A DNA stretch of 64,000 nucleotides, taken from NCBI GenBank assembly GCA_945860955.1, contig CAMATH010000009.1:1-64000 (forward strand), written 5' to 3'. The notes beneath the pieces are model-generated. The model was not told the DNA's origin. It was given only the letters and a program-made list of their open reading frames with translations, and made no database searches. This document shows, in pieces, positions 17,663 to 26,802 of the stretch. Position numbers and translations under genes: made by a program. Origin of the DNA: Planctomicrobium piriforme. GTDB taxonomy: Bacteria > Planctomycetota > Planctomycetia > Planctomycetales > Planctomycetaceae. The number at the start of each line of letters is the position of its first letter. Position 1 is the stretch's first letter.

Positions 17663-18622
17663 ATGCGTGACATCCGCATCGGGGCGGCACAGTTTGAATA
17701 TCGTCCGGGTGATTCCTCGTACAATCTGGGGCGTATTCGCGAATTGACCCGCCGGGCCGTCGAGTCGGGGGCGGAAATGGTCAGTTTTCATGAATGCTGC
17801 CTTCAGGGCTACACTCATGTGCAGACATTTTCGAAGGACCAGCTTTGGGATCTCGCCGAGCCGATTCCCGATGGCCCCTGTACGCGGGCGCTGATGGATC
17901 TGGCGAAAGAGTTTCGCGTTCCCTTGCTGGCGGGGCTATTCGAACGGGATGGCGACCGCATCCACAACACGTATGTTTGCGTCACCGGAGACGGGCTGGT
18001 CGCCAAGCATCGCAAATTGCACACGTTTGTGAGTCGGTTCCTGACGCCGGGAGATTCGTACACCGTGTTCGACCTGCTGGGGTGTCGGTTTGGAATGCTG
18101 ATCTGTTACGACAACAACCTCCCCGAAAACGTGCGGATCACCGCGTTGCGGGGGGCGGAGATCATCTTCATGCCGCATGTGACGGGGTGTCTCCCCTCGA
18201 CGATGCCTGGCCGGGGGACGGTCGACCCGGCGTTGTGGCAGAATCGCGAACGGGATCCCGTGCGATTGAGACAAGAATTTCAGGGTCCGAAAGGGCGGGG
18301 CTGGCTGATGCGCTGGTTACCTGCCCGGGCGTGGGAAAACGGGGTGTACGGTGTCTACACCAACGCGATCGGCTGGGACGAAGGGGAGGTTCGACCGGGA
18401 GGAGCGATGATTCTCGACCCGTTTGGCGAAGTTCTGGTGGAGAGCCAGGCGCTGGAGGATGACGTGGTCGTGGGGTTCCTGACCGCGGAGAAGCGGGAGC
18501 TTTCGAGTGGCAGGCGGTACCTGCGGGCTCGTCGACCGGAGCTGTATGGTACACTGGTGGAACCCGGTTCGGAGACACCTGTGACAGAACCGGGATGGAA
18601 ACTGAAGACCGACACTCCGTGA
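17663..18622 (+). CDS. Carbon-nitrogen hydrolase (nitrilase superfamily)
   Basis: The product is 319 residues. The nitrilase triad is visible: Glu44 in SFHECC, Lys118 in KHRKLH and Cys148 in LICYDNNLPE. These enzymes hydrolyse amides, carbamoyl groups or nitriles through a cysteine thioester. Compared with typical members there is an insertion after the cysteine (about residues 175-215) that includes NRERDPVRLRQEF. ATG at 17663 has GAGGAG about 8 bases upstream. It is the third gene of the run GNAT, Nudix, nitrilase, pssA. The substrate is not deducible; N-carbamoylputrescine-type or omega-amidase-type activity are options. Confidence 0.9.
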   Translation: MRDIRIGAAQFEYRPGDSSYNLGRIRELTRRAVESGAEMVSFHECCLQGYTHVQTFSKDQLWDLAEPIPDGPCTRALMDLAKEFRVPLLAGLFERDGDRIHNTYVCVTGDGLVAKHRKLHTFVSRFLTPGDSYTVFDLLGCRFGMLICYDNNLPENVRITALRGAEIIFMPHVTGCLPSTMPGRGTVDPALWQNRERDPVRLRQEFQGPKGRGWLMRWLPARAWENGVYGVYTNAIGWDEGEVRPGGAMILDPFGEVLVESQALEDDVVVGFLTAEKRELSSGRRYLRARRPELYGTLVEPGSETPVTEPGWKLKTDTP

Positions 18623-18652
18623 ACCAACGCCCATTGGGGTGGTGAGAGCCAG

Positions 18653-19591
18653 ATGAAGGAAGTTCGAACGATTCGCCTGCGACGGGGGCCGCGACTGTTC
18701 GCCGTCCTGCCGACGATGCTGACGCTGGGAAACGTGGTGTGTGGTTTCGGGGCGCTGACGTTCGCCGCCAAAGTCGGGACCGAGAATTTCGGCCTGGGGG
18801 GGGACGACGACGGGTGCCTGTACTACGCGGGGGTGCTGATCTTCGTCGCGATGGTCTTCGACATGCTCGATGGTCGCGCGGCACGGTGGGCGAAACAGAC
18901 CAGCCAGTTCGGTGCCGAGCTGGACAGTTTGTGCGACGCGGTGAGTTTTGGGGTGGCCCCCGCGTTCATTCTGATCAAGTTCTCGCCCGATTTTCACCCG
19001 CGACTGTTGTGGAGTATCGCGGTCTTTTATGTTGTGTGCGCGATCCTGAGGCTGGCCCGCTTCAACGTGGAGACCGATGAAGCCGACTCGCATGAATTCT
19101 TCAGCGGACTTCCCTCGCCGGCGGCGGCGGGAGCGGTCGCGTCGTTCATGGTGGCGTTTCCGCTGATCGATCAGACGGCGAAAGCCACGCTCGGAGAAGG
19201 CGCGGACCTCTGGGACCGCTGGGGACACGCGTCGGCGGTCTGGCTGGCGCCGGCACTGCGGCTGCTGATGCCGCTGGTGACGTTGACCACCGCGGGGCTC
19301 ATGGTGTCGCGAATCCGGTATTCGCATTTCTTCAACCGCTGGTTTCGCGGCCGCAAGAGCTATCAGCATGTGCTGATGCTGCTGGCGGGGATCTTCATCG
19401 CGGTGATGGTGAAGGAATTGGCGTTGCCGGTGATCTTCTGCGGATTCGCGTTCGCAGCCCCCATCCGTGCGGGACTGGACTGGATGCTTGGCAAGAAGAC
19501 CAAGCTCGCGTCCGCAGGGCCGGCAACGACGGTCACCGACTCAGATCCCGAGGCATCGGGCGAGAACCTGAGGGTCGCCCCCCCGCAATGA
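18653..19591 (+). CDS. pssA: CDP-diacylglycerol-serine O-phosphatidyltransferase
   Basis: The product is 312 residues, a polytopic membrane enzyme that joins serine to CDP-diacylglycerol to make phosphatidylserine, the precursor of phosphatidylethanolamine. The CDP-alcohol phosphotransferase signature is intact: D73-G74, A77-R78, G87, D91 and D95. Several hydrophobic helices follow, including one around residues 120-140 and paired helices near 230-270. The GALTFAAK and SFGVAPAFILIKF blocks fit the PssA subfamily rather than PgsA. It starts 30 bases after the nitrilase gene. The last 40 residues are polar and probably cytosolic. Confidence 0.92.
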   Translation: MKEVRTIRLRRGPRLFAVLPTMLTLGNVVCGFGALTFAAKVGTENFGLGGDDDGCLYYAGVLIFVAMVFDMLDGRAARWAKQTSQFGAELDSLCDAVSFGVAPAFILIKFSPDFHPRLLWSIAVFYVVCAILRLARFNVETDEADSHEFFSGLPSPAAAGAVASFMVAFPLIDQTAKATLGEGADLWDRWGHASAVWLAPALRLLMPLVTLTTAGLMVSRIRYSHFFNRWFRGRKSYQHVLMLLAGIFIAVMVKELALPVIFCGFAFAAPIRAGLDWMLGKKTKLASAGPATTVTDSDPEASGENLRVAPPQ

Positions 19592-19671
19592 GAACCCCGG
19601 CGGGGTCAGCCCGACACTACAGCTTGTAGAGTGTAACTGGTGCTGCGGGGGCGGGGAGCCGACGAACTCGC

Positions 19672-22600
19672 TCATCCTCCGTCAAGTCCCAGTCGCTGGA
19701 GCAGAGCCTTGTAGCTGACCCGCTCGATTTGAGACAGAGAACCGGTTTGAAATCCGGTGGCTAACGCCTGATCGCGTGATTTCGTCGCCTCCGCGTGATC
19801 ATTCGCCTGTTCCTGCGCGAGAGCCAGATGAAACCAGAGGGTGGGGGTGGGAGAATCGTCGACCAGCGCCTTCAGAATCGCAACAGCCTGAGCACCTTGA
19901 TTGATGTTGACATAAATCATCCCGTGGGTATCGAGCAGATCGGGCAACGGTCCCGCCTGGTCGATAGAGCGTTTGACGAGTCCCAGTGCCTCAGTAGCTC
20001 GATTGTTGTCGAACGATGTGAGCCAGGCGAGATTGTTCAGCGCGATGACGTTGTCCGGTTCAGCCTCGAGAATTTTTTGGTAGATCAAACTGGCCTCGGC
20101 ATATTTCGCGTGAAATATCATGAGGTCGGCAATAGTGATCTCGATCGCGTTTCGTTCAGGAATTTCCTTCGCGCGTTCCCGCAAGCGAGTCAATCTGTCG
20201 GCGACCAAATCTGATTGGGCCGGAGAGACTCTCCCCACGCGAACGATCGAAACGTAGGAGCGGGCGATGGCCAAATCGCTGACTTTTCCGTCGAGACTTT
20301 CAACGATCTTGATGGCTGACTCCGGATCTTGGTGTCGCGCCTGGAATGACGCCAGCACCAGTGGGGCGTCAGGCGAAGTCGAGGTCTTCACGTACTCTCG
20401 GATCGTTTTCTCCGCCGCGTCATCATCCCCCAGATCTTCCAGGGAAATTGCGACCAGACGAATCAACTCGCCCTGCATGATCGCGCGAATTCCAGGCGAT
20501 TCGAGTACCGGCGCGAGCGACCGAATGGCATTGGCTTCGTTGCCACTTTGGATCATCTGCTGAAGATTCGCCAGGACTTGTTGGGCGTCGGGGTTCTTTT
20601 CTGGGTCGATTTGTCGACGAAGACTGGCAATGGTGTAGTCCGCCCGACCTGTGCGCAATAGTGTGGAGAAGACTTTTCCCGCGGGCATTTTCCCCAACTT
20701 GTTGAGAAAACCACCAAGAATCGCAACCGATTCGTTCACACGCCCCTGGATCGCCAACAACTGCGATTTGAAGTGAGCCAGGCGAAAAGAATCGGGTTCC
20801 AGTCGCTCGAGCAGGGCCGCCGCGCTTTCGATATCTCGCAACAATTGCTTGTCCGGTGTGATTTTGTGCCGCGGCAACGCTCCCGCCAGCAGTGACGCGA
20901 GAACGTCTGCGTTGTCCGGTTCCGCAGAGATCAATTCCCGGTAAATGGCCAGCGCGATTGGCCAACGACCCGCTTCCTCATTCAGTTGAGCGATGCGAAA
21001 TTGGTCCTGAGAGGCGGTTTCCTGTCGACGGGTCAGTTCTTCATAAATCAGAATCTGGCGGACCAGATCCTTGCGAATCCGGCTGCGCGACAACGCCGCC
21101 AGTTGCGAACGCAAATCCTCAGTCAAAACCTCTTCGATCGGCTTGCCACCCCCCAGGATCTTGATCGCCTCGTCGAATTCGGCGTAATTTGTAGCCGAGG
21201 CGGCTTGCAGTTCCGCCTTGAACCGAATCGCCTGGGCACGCTGTTCTTTTGTGATTTTGGTGTTGGAATCGAGCAACAACGTCAGCAGTTTCTGTGATTC
21301 CAATACCTTTCCGTGGCGCATGCAGAAGTTGACATGCTCGTAGATCGCAATAGCCGCGTCGGTCCGGCCCGTGTGGGATTTCGCCAATTCCCGTTCAGCA
21401 TTTTCCAGGTCGTCGACCGCCTCGTAACAGAGTCCCAGCGTGAGTGGCTTCAGATGTTCTGGCTCCGCAGGAACCCGCTGGGAGGCCTCTTCGATCACCT
21501 TGAGTGCGGTTTCTCGACGATTGCGGTCAGCGAAATAACTGACCCGCATGAACCACCCGAGTGGCCGATCCGGCGCATCGTGCGTCGCCTCCTCAAGAAG
21601 TTCTTCAACCTTCGGTCCCGATTCCCCCTTCGAGAGTTCAATCTGGGCTCTAAACAATTTGTCAGTCGAGTCTCCCGAGTGCTTCCCGCTGATTTGTCGC
21701 TGAGCGTCATCGAATAGTCGCAAACGAAATGCGGAAACGGCAGCCCGTTGTCTGACGTTGTCGGGCAAAACGCTCGCGTTGCTGCCTTCGGCTCGGGAGA
21801 CAAACTGCAATACCTCTTCGTGGCGTCCGTCGCGGAAAAGATGTTCGACGATCAGTTGAATTGTTTCCGGGGCGCGGTCACCCAGCTCGAAGGCCCGAGT
21901 CAGTTCAATCTGCGAATCACGGACCAAACCCAATTCCTCATTGGCGAGTCCCAGCAATCGATGCGCTTCCGACCAACTGGGACGACCCTTCAAGGCGAGT
22001 TTCATCTGACTGACACCCAATTCCAGAAGTCGGTTTCGCTCGCTCCGTTCGGTCGCGTTACCAGTTTTGTTGATCGCACCGGCTTGTCGTAAAAACGACA
22101 CACCTTCCAGAAAAGCGCTGTTCGGACCATTCGCTCCCTCGATTCCCCGAACCAGCTCCAAGTACTCCTTCAGTCGCGGCGCATCGCTCTGCCGGACTGC
22201 CAGGTCCGCCAGACGCAACAACACAACGATGTTCCGTGGTTCGTATTTGAGCGACTTTGTCCACAATTCCCGTGCGACTGAGTCAATCCCTTCGTTCTTG
22301 GCCATTTCCGCCAAACCACGCAACAACTTTCCGGCATCGTCCTCGGACATCGAGTTGAGATCGTCACCCAGCTTCAGGATCGTCGCGGCCGCCTGCGTTC
22401 CATCTGCCATGATCCGCAATTCACCGCGCATCAAACGCGTCTCGGCTGAATCACCAACCTCGGATTCATACCCTGCGACAATCTTGTCCGCCTCACGTAC
22501 CCGTTGTTCCAAGGGAATGTCGGTTCGGGACATCGTCAACAGCACGTGGGCTTCAGTCAATGGGGCGTTTTTGGGATCGGCTTTTCGCGCCTCAACCAGG

Positions 22601-24507
22601 TGGTCGTTGGCACCAACAAAATTCGCCTGTTGGAACAACACCTCCACACGCAGCGCTCTAACGGTCGTATCTTCGCGATGTCGCTCTTCCAGCCGGCTGA
22701 GCGTGTTTTCAACGGCGGTCCAGTCGCGTTGTTCGGGCGGCAGCTTCATTTGGCGCCGAATCACCAACCGTAAAACCGACGCAGGCACTTCTCCGACCGT
22801 CATCGACTTGCCAAATTCCGCCATGGCCAGCTCTTCCATCCCGTTCATCGCATACAGATTCGCACGGAAAATCCGACCACCCTGCCACAGGGGATCCTCC
22901 GCGATCGCGCGAGTCAAGACCTCAATACTTGCTCCGGGGTTCTCCAGTCGAGCGAAGCACTCCACAAGTGAAAGATCCAGGCTTCGTTTCGCCTCTTTGA
23001 AATCCTTCAGGTCCTCACGCGTTGACTCCAGCCGGGTCGCCGCTTCACGCCACTGTCCCGTCGACATCAATTTTCGGGATTCGAGAAGTTCGATGAGAGC
23101 GGCACGGACGCCGATCTGCTTCAACCCGTCCAGCATCTCGACCAGTTCAGCGTCGATTTTACGGCGTTCCGCCGATGAAACTTCGTAGCCACCTAGCAGC
23201 AGGGAATTCGCGATCCCCCATTGAAACACAAACTGCCATTCGAGCGACCTGTCATCCGACCCCATCGCCCCGGTTTCGATTCGACTTTTCAGAACCGCCA
23301 GACCTTCCCGCAATGCCTCCCGTGACGCTTCAGGTTCACGAAGCTCCAACAGCAAACGAGATCGAACCTCGTAGAACCCCAAGGGAGGGTTTTCGAGTTT
23401 GAGCCCCAGGTCGGTCAGACGCATCGCCTCGTCGAGCGCTTCCTTCGCGCCGGCTTCGTCCTCCAGCCTTCTCGCCAATTGAATTCGGGCACTCGCTGAC
23501 CGAACCCCCGCCAAAATCAATTCGGGCTCCGTTGGAAACTCCGCCAATGCACCGTCGGCAATTGTTCGCGACTCCTCCAGTTCCCCTTGTCCGATCAGAT
23601 AATCAATCCGAGCGATCGAATACATCCAACTGGGACGCACGTCCCGTTCCATTCGATTGAACACAATCTGCACAAACTCGTCCCGCGTCAGTTCCACTCC
23701 CTCCGGATTCTCCTCATTGTGTTTCCCTTCCTTTCCCGACTCATTTAAGTCTGCGTTTTCGTCCGCCCCCTCCTCGGATTTCGGTTCGACAGCCGGGACT
23801 CCTGTGCCTGTTGAGTTCGGCAGTGGGCGCAGACGGTCGGCAACCCCCGACAACTTCTCGATCGCGACAGCGGAATTGGCAGCGATTTCCAAAAACGCGT
23901 AATAGTTCTCCGCCTTCGTTGGATCGATCGTGATCGCGTCCATGTAAAGGCTGGCCGCCAGTTCAAATTCTGACTTGCGAAGTCGACACAGCGCCACCAG
24001 CCGGGTGACTTCGTAATCGGTCCCAACCTGCTTGGCAAGCGGCCCCAAGTGTTCCGAAAGCACGGCGTCGAAACGTCCCTGTGAAATCGCCAACCGCATC
24101 AATCGCAGCCGCGACTTGACGTCGTCGGGTCGACGAACGACGTAGTCCGCCAGCAACTGATACGCCGCGACTCTCCGCTTCGGATCCGTCCGCGATTCTT
24201 CCAGCCAGTCAACTGCCAGCAGACGCGCGTCATCGTCGTTCGGTCGCAACCGGAGATAGGAACCGATGTCCTTGATCGCGGCGGTCCGTTCCCCCTCCGC
24301 GTACTTTCGCTTTGCCAGTTCCAGATAGATTTCCGAATTACGCCCCAAAAAAAATCGCCGCAGAAAAAAGCCGCCCACCGCAGCGCTGACGCAAATCGCC
24401 GCGATCACCGCAATCAACCGGAAGTTGATCCGAACACTGACCTTGTCGAGATATTCCAGATCTCTCGGATTATTGTGTCGCTTTGTCGGTTTTGAAGGCT
24501 GTGTCAT
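19672..24507 (-). CDS. Very large membrane-anchored TPR repeat protein
   Basis: The product is 1611 residues. A short cytosolic N-terminus is followed by one transmembrane helix at about residues 29-50 (LIAVIAAICVSAAVGGFFLR). The rest is almost all helical tetratricopeptide-like repeats, recognisable as recurring A-x3-Y/L-A-E motifs, such as KYAEGERTAAIKDIGSYLRL near the start and KYAEASLIYQKILEAEPDNV near the end. A polar, acidic insert lies near residues 230-265. No enzymatic domain is visible, so it probably scaffolds other envelope proteins from the periplasmic face. A good promoter lies at 24574-24602, but there is no clear ribosome-binding site in front of the ATG at 24507. Confidence 0.88.
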   Translation of the reverse strand: MTQPSKPTKRHNNPRDLEYLDKVSVRINFRLIAVIAAICVSAAVGGFFLRRFFLGRNSEIYLELAKRKYAEGERTAAIKDIGSYLRLRPNDDDARLLAVDWLEESRTDPKRRVAAYQLLADYVVRRPDDVKSRLRLMRLAISQGRFDAVLSEHLGPLAKQVGTDYEVTRLVALCRLRKSEFELAASLYMDAITIDPTKAENYYAFLEIAANSAVAIEKLSGVADRLRPLPNSTGTGVPAVEPKSEEGADENADLNESGKEGKHNEENPEGVELTRDEFVQIVFNRMERDVRPSWMYSIARIDYLIGQGELEESRTIADGALAEFPTEPELILAGVRSASARIQLARRLEDEAGAKEALDEAMRLTDLGLKLENPPLGFYEVRSRLLLELREPEASREALREGLAVLKSRIETGAMGSDDRSLEWQFVFQWGIANSLLLGGYEVSSAERRKIDAELVEMLDGLKQIGVRAALIELLESRKLMSTGQWREAATRLESTREDLKDFKEAKRSLDLSLVECFARLENPGASIEVLTRAIAEDPLWQGGRIFRANLYAMNGMEELAMAEFGKSMTVGEVPASVLRLVIRRQMKLPPEQRDWTAVENTLSRLEERHREDTTVRALRVEVLFQQANFVGANDHLVEARKADPKNAPLTEAHVLLTMSRTDIPLEQRVREADKIVAGYESEVGDSAETRLMRGELRIMADGTQAAATILKLGDDLNSMSEDDAGKLLRGLAEMAKNEGIDSVARELWTKSLKYEPRNIVVLLRLADLAVRQSDAPRLKEYLELVRGIEGANGPNSAFLEGVSFLRQAGAINKTGNATERSERNRLLELGVSQMKLALKGRPSWSEAHRLLGLANEELGLVRDSQIELTRAFELGDRAPETIQLIVEHLFRDGRHEEVLQFVSRAEGSNASVLPDNVRQRAAVSAFRLRLFDDAQRQISGKHSGDSTDKLFRAQIELSKGESGPKVEELLEEATHDAPDRPLGWFMRVSYFADRNRRETALKVIEEASQRVPAEPEHLKPLTLGLCYEAVDDLENAERELAKSHTGRTDAAIAIYEHVNFCMRHGKVLESQKLLTLLLDSNTKITKEQRAQAIRFKAELQAASATNYAEFDEAIKILGGGKPIEEVLTEDLRSQLAALSRSRIRKDLVRQILIYEELTRRQETASQDQFRIAQLNEEAGRWPIALAIYRELISAEPDNADVLASLLAGALPRHKITPDKQLLRDIESAAALLERLEPDSFRLAHFKSQLLAIQGRVNESVAILGGFLNKLGKMPAGKVFSTLLRTGRADYTIASLRRQIDPEKNPDAQQVLANLQQMIQSGNEANAIRSLAPVLESPGIRAIMQGELIRLVAISLEDLGDDDAAEKTIREYVKTSTSPDAPLVLASFQARHQDPESAIKIVESLDGKVSDLAIARSYVSIVRVGRVSPAQSDLVADRLTRLRERAKEIPERNAIEITIADLMIFHAKYAEASLIYQKILEAEPDNVIALNNLAWLTSFDNNRATEALGLVKRSIDQAGPLPDLLDTHGMIYVNINQGAQAVAILKALVDDSPTPTLWFHLALAQEQANDHAEATKSRDQALATGFQTGSLSQIERVSYKALLQRLGLDGG

Positions 24508-24573
24508 TGCGTACAGTTTGCGACGTGAACAGGGGGGGGCGCCGGGAAGATTCTTTCACTTCGTAGTTTGGCC

Positions 24574-24602
24574 ATTCTAGGAAGCTCGACCCGTTCAATC
24601 AA
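24574..24602 (-). promoter_or_regulatory. Sigma-70-type promoter of the large TPR gene
   Basis: Read on the minus strand, TTGATT (24602-24597) is separated by exactly 17 bases from TAGAAT (24579-24574), which matches five of six -10 positions. Transcription would start about 60 bases before the ATG at 24507. Confidence 0.5.
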
Positions 24603-24978
24603 ATTGACATAATCCGGATTTTTGTCGTTTCCGAATTTTGACTCACAATTCCATCGCCTGCCAGTCTCCTTTTCCTGGCGGCGCATTCCACACTCCGTCG
24701 CAAGTTGAGTTTGGTCTGGTGCCCCGACCCCCAACGAATCCAAAGTCCCCGCGACTGGGCCGATTGACCTACCAATGGAAACGTTTGATCAGTTACTCGG
24801 CCCCGTCGCGATGCCATTTGAGGTTCCTGAGGCATCTCCCGGAGTTTCCCGTGATGGAAAAATTGTTCTCTGGGCGATTGGATGTCCTGCGCTGCCCCGC
24901 GAACGGCCACTAGTATTCGAGGATTCAGTGGCTGTCTCCAAGGGGCTTCGTCAATTGTCGCCCAGTAAATCATCGCGA
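24603..24978. other. Intergenic stretch without a supported gene
   Basis: Between the TPR promoter and the SlyX stop codon are about 376 bases. Short frames are open on both strands (for example a minus frame from 24982 and a plus frame from 24775), but neither has a ribosome-binding site or a protein sequence that I recognise. A decayed gene is possible. Confidence 0.4.
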
Positions 24979-25263
24979 TCAATAATGGGGCGGGCGTTCC
25001 GCCTGGAGGTCGCGGGTTTCGTCTTCGGCTCCCAGGCGCGCGAGCCGATCGTCGACGCGACTGAGCGCCAATTGCAAACGCTCGATCACCTTCTGCTGTT
25101 CCAGTACAACGGAATTCAGGGTTTCAAAGTCGCGCTGTAAGTGCATCGCCAGACTCTCGGCTTGAATCAACCGCGTTTCCAGAATCTCCACGGTGAGAGG
25201 AACGGGCAGATCCTCTTCACCCGGGCAAGGGCGAAACACCGACCGTGTTTTTGACTGTGTCAT
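24979..25263 (-). CDS. SlyX family coiled-coil protein
   Basis: The product is 94 residues. From about residue 24 it reads as a single amphipathic coiled coil (VEILETRLIQAESLAMHL, then LNSVVLEQQKVIERLQLAL and RVDDRLARL), ending in the PPHY tail that marks the SlyX family. SlyX has no established biochemical role. The first 20 residues are polar and not conserved in type. The gene lies downstream of the PspA-like and ECF sigma genes on the same strand, 193 bases after the former. Confidence 0.85.
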   Translation of the reverse strand: MTQSKTRSVFRPCPGEEDLPVPLTVEILETRLIQAESLAMHLQRDFETLNSVVLEQQKVIERLQLALSRVDDRLARLGAEDETRDLQAERPPHY

Positions 25264-25456
25264 TCAATCATCTCCGTTTCCACCTGACTTCCACTCAACT
25301 TCGGTCAATTACGGCCCAGTGAACGCTGATTTACGCTCGTAACCGCAGCGGCGGCTCGGCAGGAGCCTCGCCCTCCCGTGACCTGCTTCCCCGACATCAT
25401 ACGTCGCGGAACGCGACTTTGATTGCATGCGTGTTGCGCGGCTCGGTCGAAATGGG

Positions 25457-26023
25457 TCACCCCTGCCCCAGCTCGCGCCGCAGCGCGTCGAGATCATCCT
25501 CCACATCTTTCTGCCGGGCCGGGTCGACTTCCCCTCCCTCTCGAGGACGACCGTACGACGAATCGCGTTTCTTCGGTTTGGCTGGCATGTCTCCGGCCGA
25601 GGCCAGGAGATCCTGCTGCAGCCGGCGGGCCTCGGCCAGACGTGCCTCGACCGCCCGCAAGATCGTCGTCAGGTGGCTATGGGTCGAAACCGCCGCCGCC
25701 ACCTGCTGTTCGATCCCCGCCGCCAGGTCGGCCGTCTCCCTTTTCCGGAACAACGCCTGTCGGGCGGCCTCTTCATTTCCCGCCGTCAACTCCTTGCGGG
25801 CGATCTGTCCCCACTCGTCGGCCTGAGCCCGGCGTTCCACGAGTTCCGTCCGCAGTTTTTCCAGCGACTTTTCCGCCCCCCCCACGCTCCGCCGAGCACC
25901 GGCGAGACCTTCCTCAATCTCCGCGATGATCCGCGCGATCGCCGTCGTGCGATCGGGGGACTGTTCCAGCAGGTCGTCGATCCGATAGCTGACAATGTCA
26001 CTCAGTCGGCCGTAGTAGGTCAT
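25457..26023 (-). CDS. PspA/IM30-like coiled-coil protein
   Basis: The product is 188 residues, mostly charged helices. The start MTYYGRLSDIVSYRIDDLLE resembles the amphipathic N-terminal helix by which PspA/IM30 (ESCRT-III-like) proteins bind stressed membranes, and residues 40-150 form the long antiparallel coiled coil with many A, E, R and Q. It is shorter than classical PspA (about 220), and the C-terminal part is polar and lysine/arginine-rich. I chose ATG at 26023, which has AAGGA 7 bases upstream, over an ATG seven codons earlier. The ECF sigma gene ends 68 bases upstream, which suggests a stress-response pair. Confidence 0.75.
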   Translation of the reverse strand: MTYYGRLSDIVSYRIDDLLEQSPDRTTAIARIIAEIEEGLAGARRSVGGAEKSLEKLRTELVERRAQADEWGQIARKELTAGNEEAARQALFRKRETADLAAGIEQQVAAAVSTHSHLTTILRAVEARLAEARRLQQDLLASAGDMPAKPKKRDSSYGRPREGGEVDPARQKDVEDDLDALRRELGQG

Positions 26024-26091
26024 GGCAGTTCCTTCTTTCCTCAACAGTCGGGAGGGGATTCAATGGGAAACGGATGGGGATCCCGGCCGGT

Positions 26092-26742
26092 TCATTCTTC
26101 GAACCCCCGCCCCCGCAATTTCTCACGGAGTTTTTCTCGGGCCAGCCGCAACCTGCTTTTTGTGGTCGCCACGCTGGTTTGCAGGATCCGTGCCACTTCC
26201 GGCAGACTCAATTCGGATTGATGGTGCAAAGTGAACGTCAATCGCTGCTCTTCCGGAAGCGTCTGTAACAATTTGCCGACGACGGACGCCAGCTCGTTCA
26301 CATCGGCCTGATCCTCGGCGGTGATCACATCCTCGGCAAGTCCCGCCAGAACAGAGGTTTCATCGGTCCGTCCCTGCACCGCCTTAACCAGAGCGTCGTG
26401 GTTCCGCCGACGGACGGTGTCAATCAGCAGATTCCGGGCGACCCGGAACATCCAGCCGCGAAACCGACCCGAGGGGATATAGTCCCACGACTGGTCGAAG
26501 ACTTTGAGCAGCGTTTCCTGTGTCAGATCCTCGGCCAACTGTCGGTCGCGGGTGTTGGCGTAGAAGAAATTGATCAACGACTGTTGATGCCGTTCCACCA
26601 GTTCCGGAAATGCCTGCGAGTCCCCTTCCTGCACACGGATCATCAGCCCGTCGTCGATATCGGCGACACGGTCGACCGCGTGGTCGGCACCGGGGGTGTC
26701 CTGGGTGGGGGGGTTGGGGCTGTTCATGTCGGGCGGGAGCAT
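26092..26742 (-). CDS. ECF-type RNA polymerase sigma factor
   Basis: The product is 216 residues. Region 2 is clear (FFYANTRDRQLAEDLTQETL, then FRGWMFRVARNLLIDTVRR), which binds core polymerase and the -10 element. Region 4 has a helix-turn-helix (LSLPEVARILQTSVATTKSR) for -35 recognition. There is a 40-residue linker but no region 1 or 3, so it is of the extracytoplasmic-function class. No anti-sigma gene is seen next to it. ATG at 26742 has GGGAAG 9 bases upstream; a second ATG five codons later lacks a site. It is divergent from the LarA-like gene with 60 bases between, and leads into the PspA-like and SlyX genes. Confidence 0.9.
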   Translation of the reverse strand: MLPPDMNSPNPPTQDTPGADHAVDRVADIDDGLMIRVQEGDSQAFPELVERHQQSLINFFYANTRDRQLAEDLTQETLLKVFDQSWDYIPSGRFRGWMFRVARNLLIDTVRRRNHDALVKAVQGRTDETSVLAGLAEDVITAEDQADVNELASVVGKLLQTLPEEQRLTFTLHHQSELSLPEVARILQTSVATTKSRLRLAREKLREKLRGRGFEE

Positions 26743-26802
26743 CGTAACATACTTCCCGGCGGCGAAAATGGTGCCGCCCGCCCGTTCGGAATCGGAGTCT
26801 GC

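Noticed and set aside
19592-19671. Small hairpins ACCCC/GGGGT and CTACA/TGTAG between pssA and the TPR gene
   Set aside because: Stems are only 5 bp and no T-run follows, so a terminator cannot be claimed.
24599-24982. Minus-strand frame of 127 codons between SlyX and the TPR gene
   Set aside because: It runs across the TPR promoter, has no ribosome-binding site and resembles no family.
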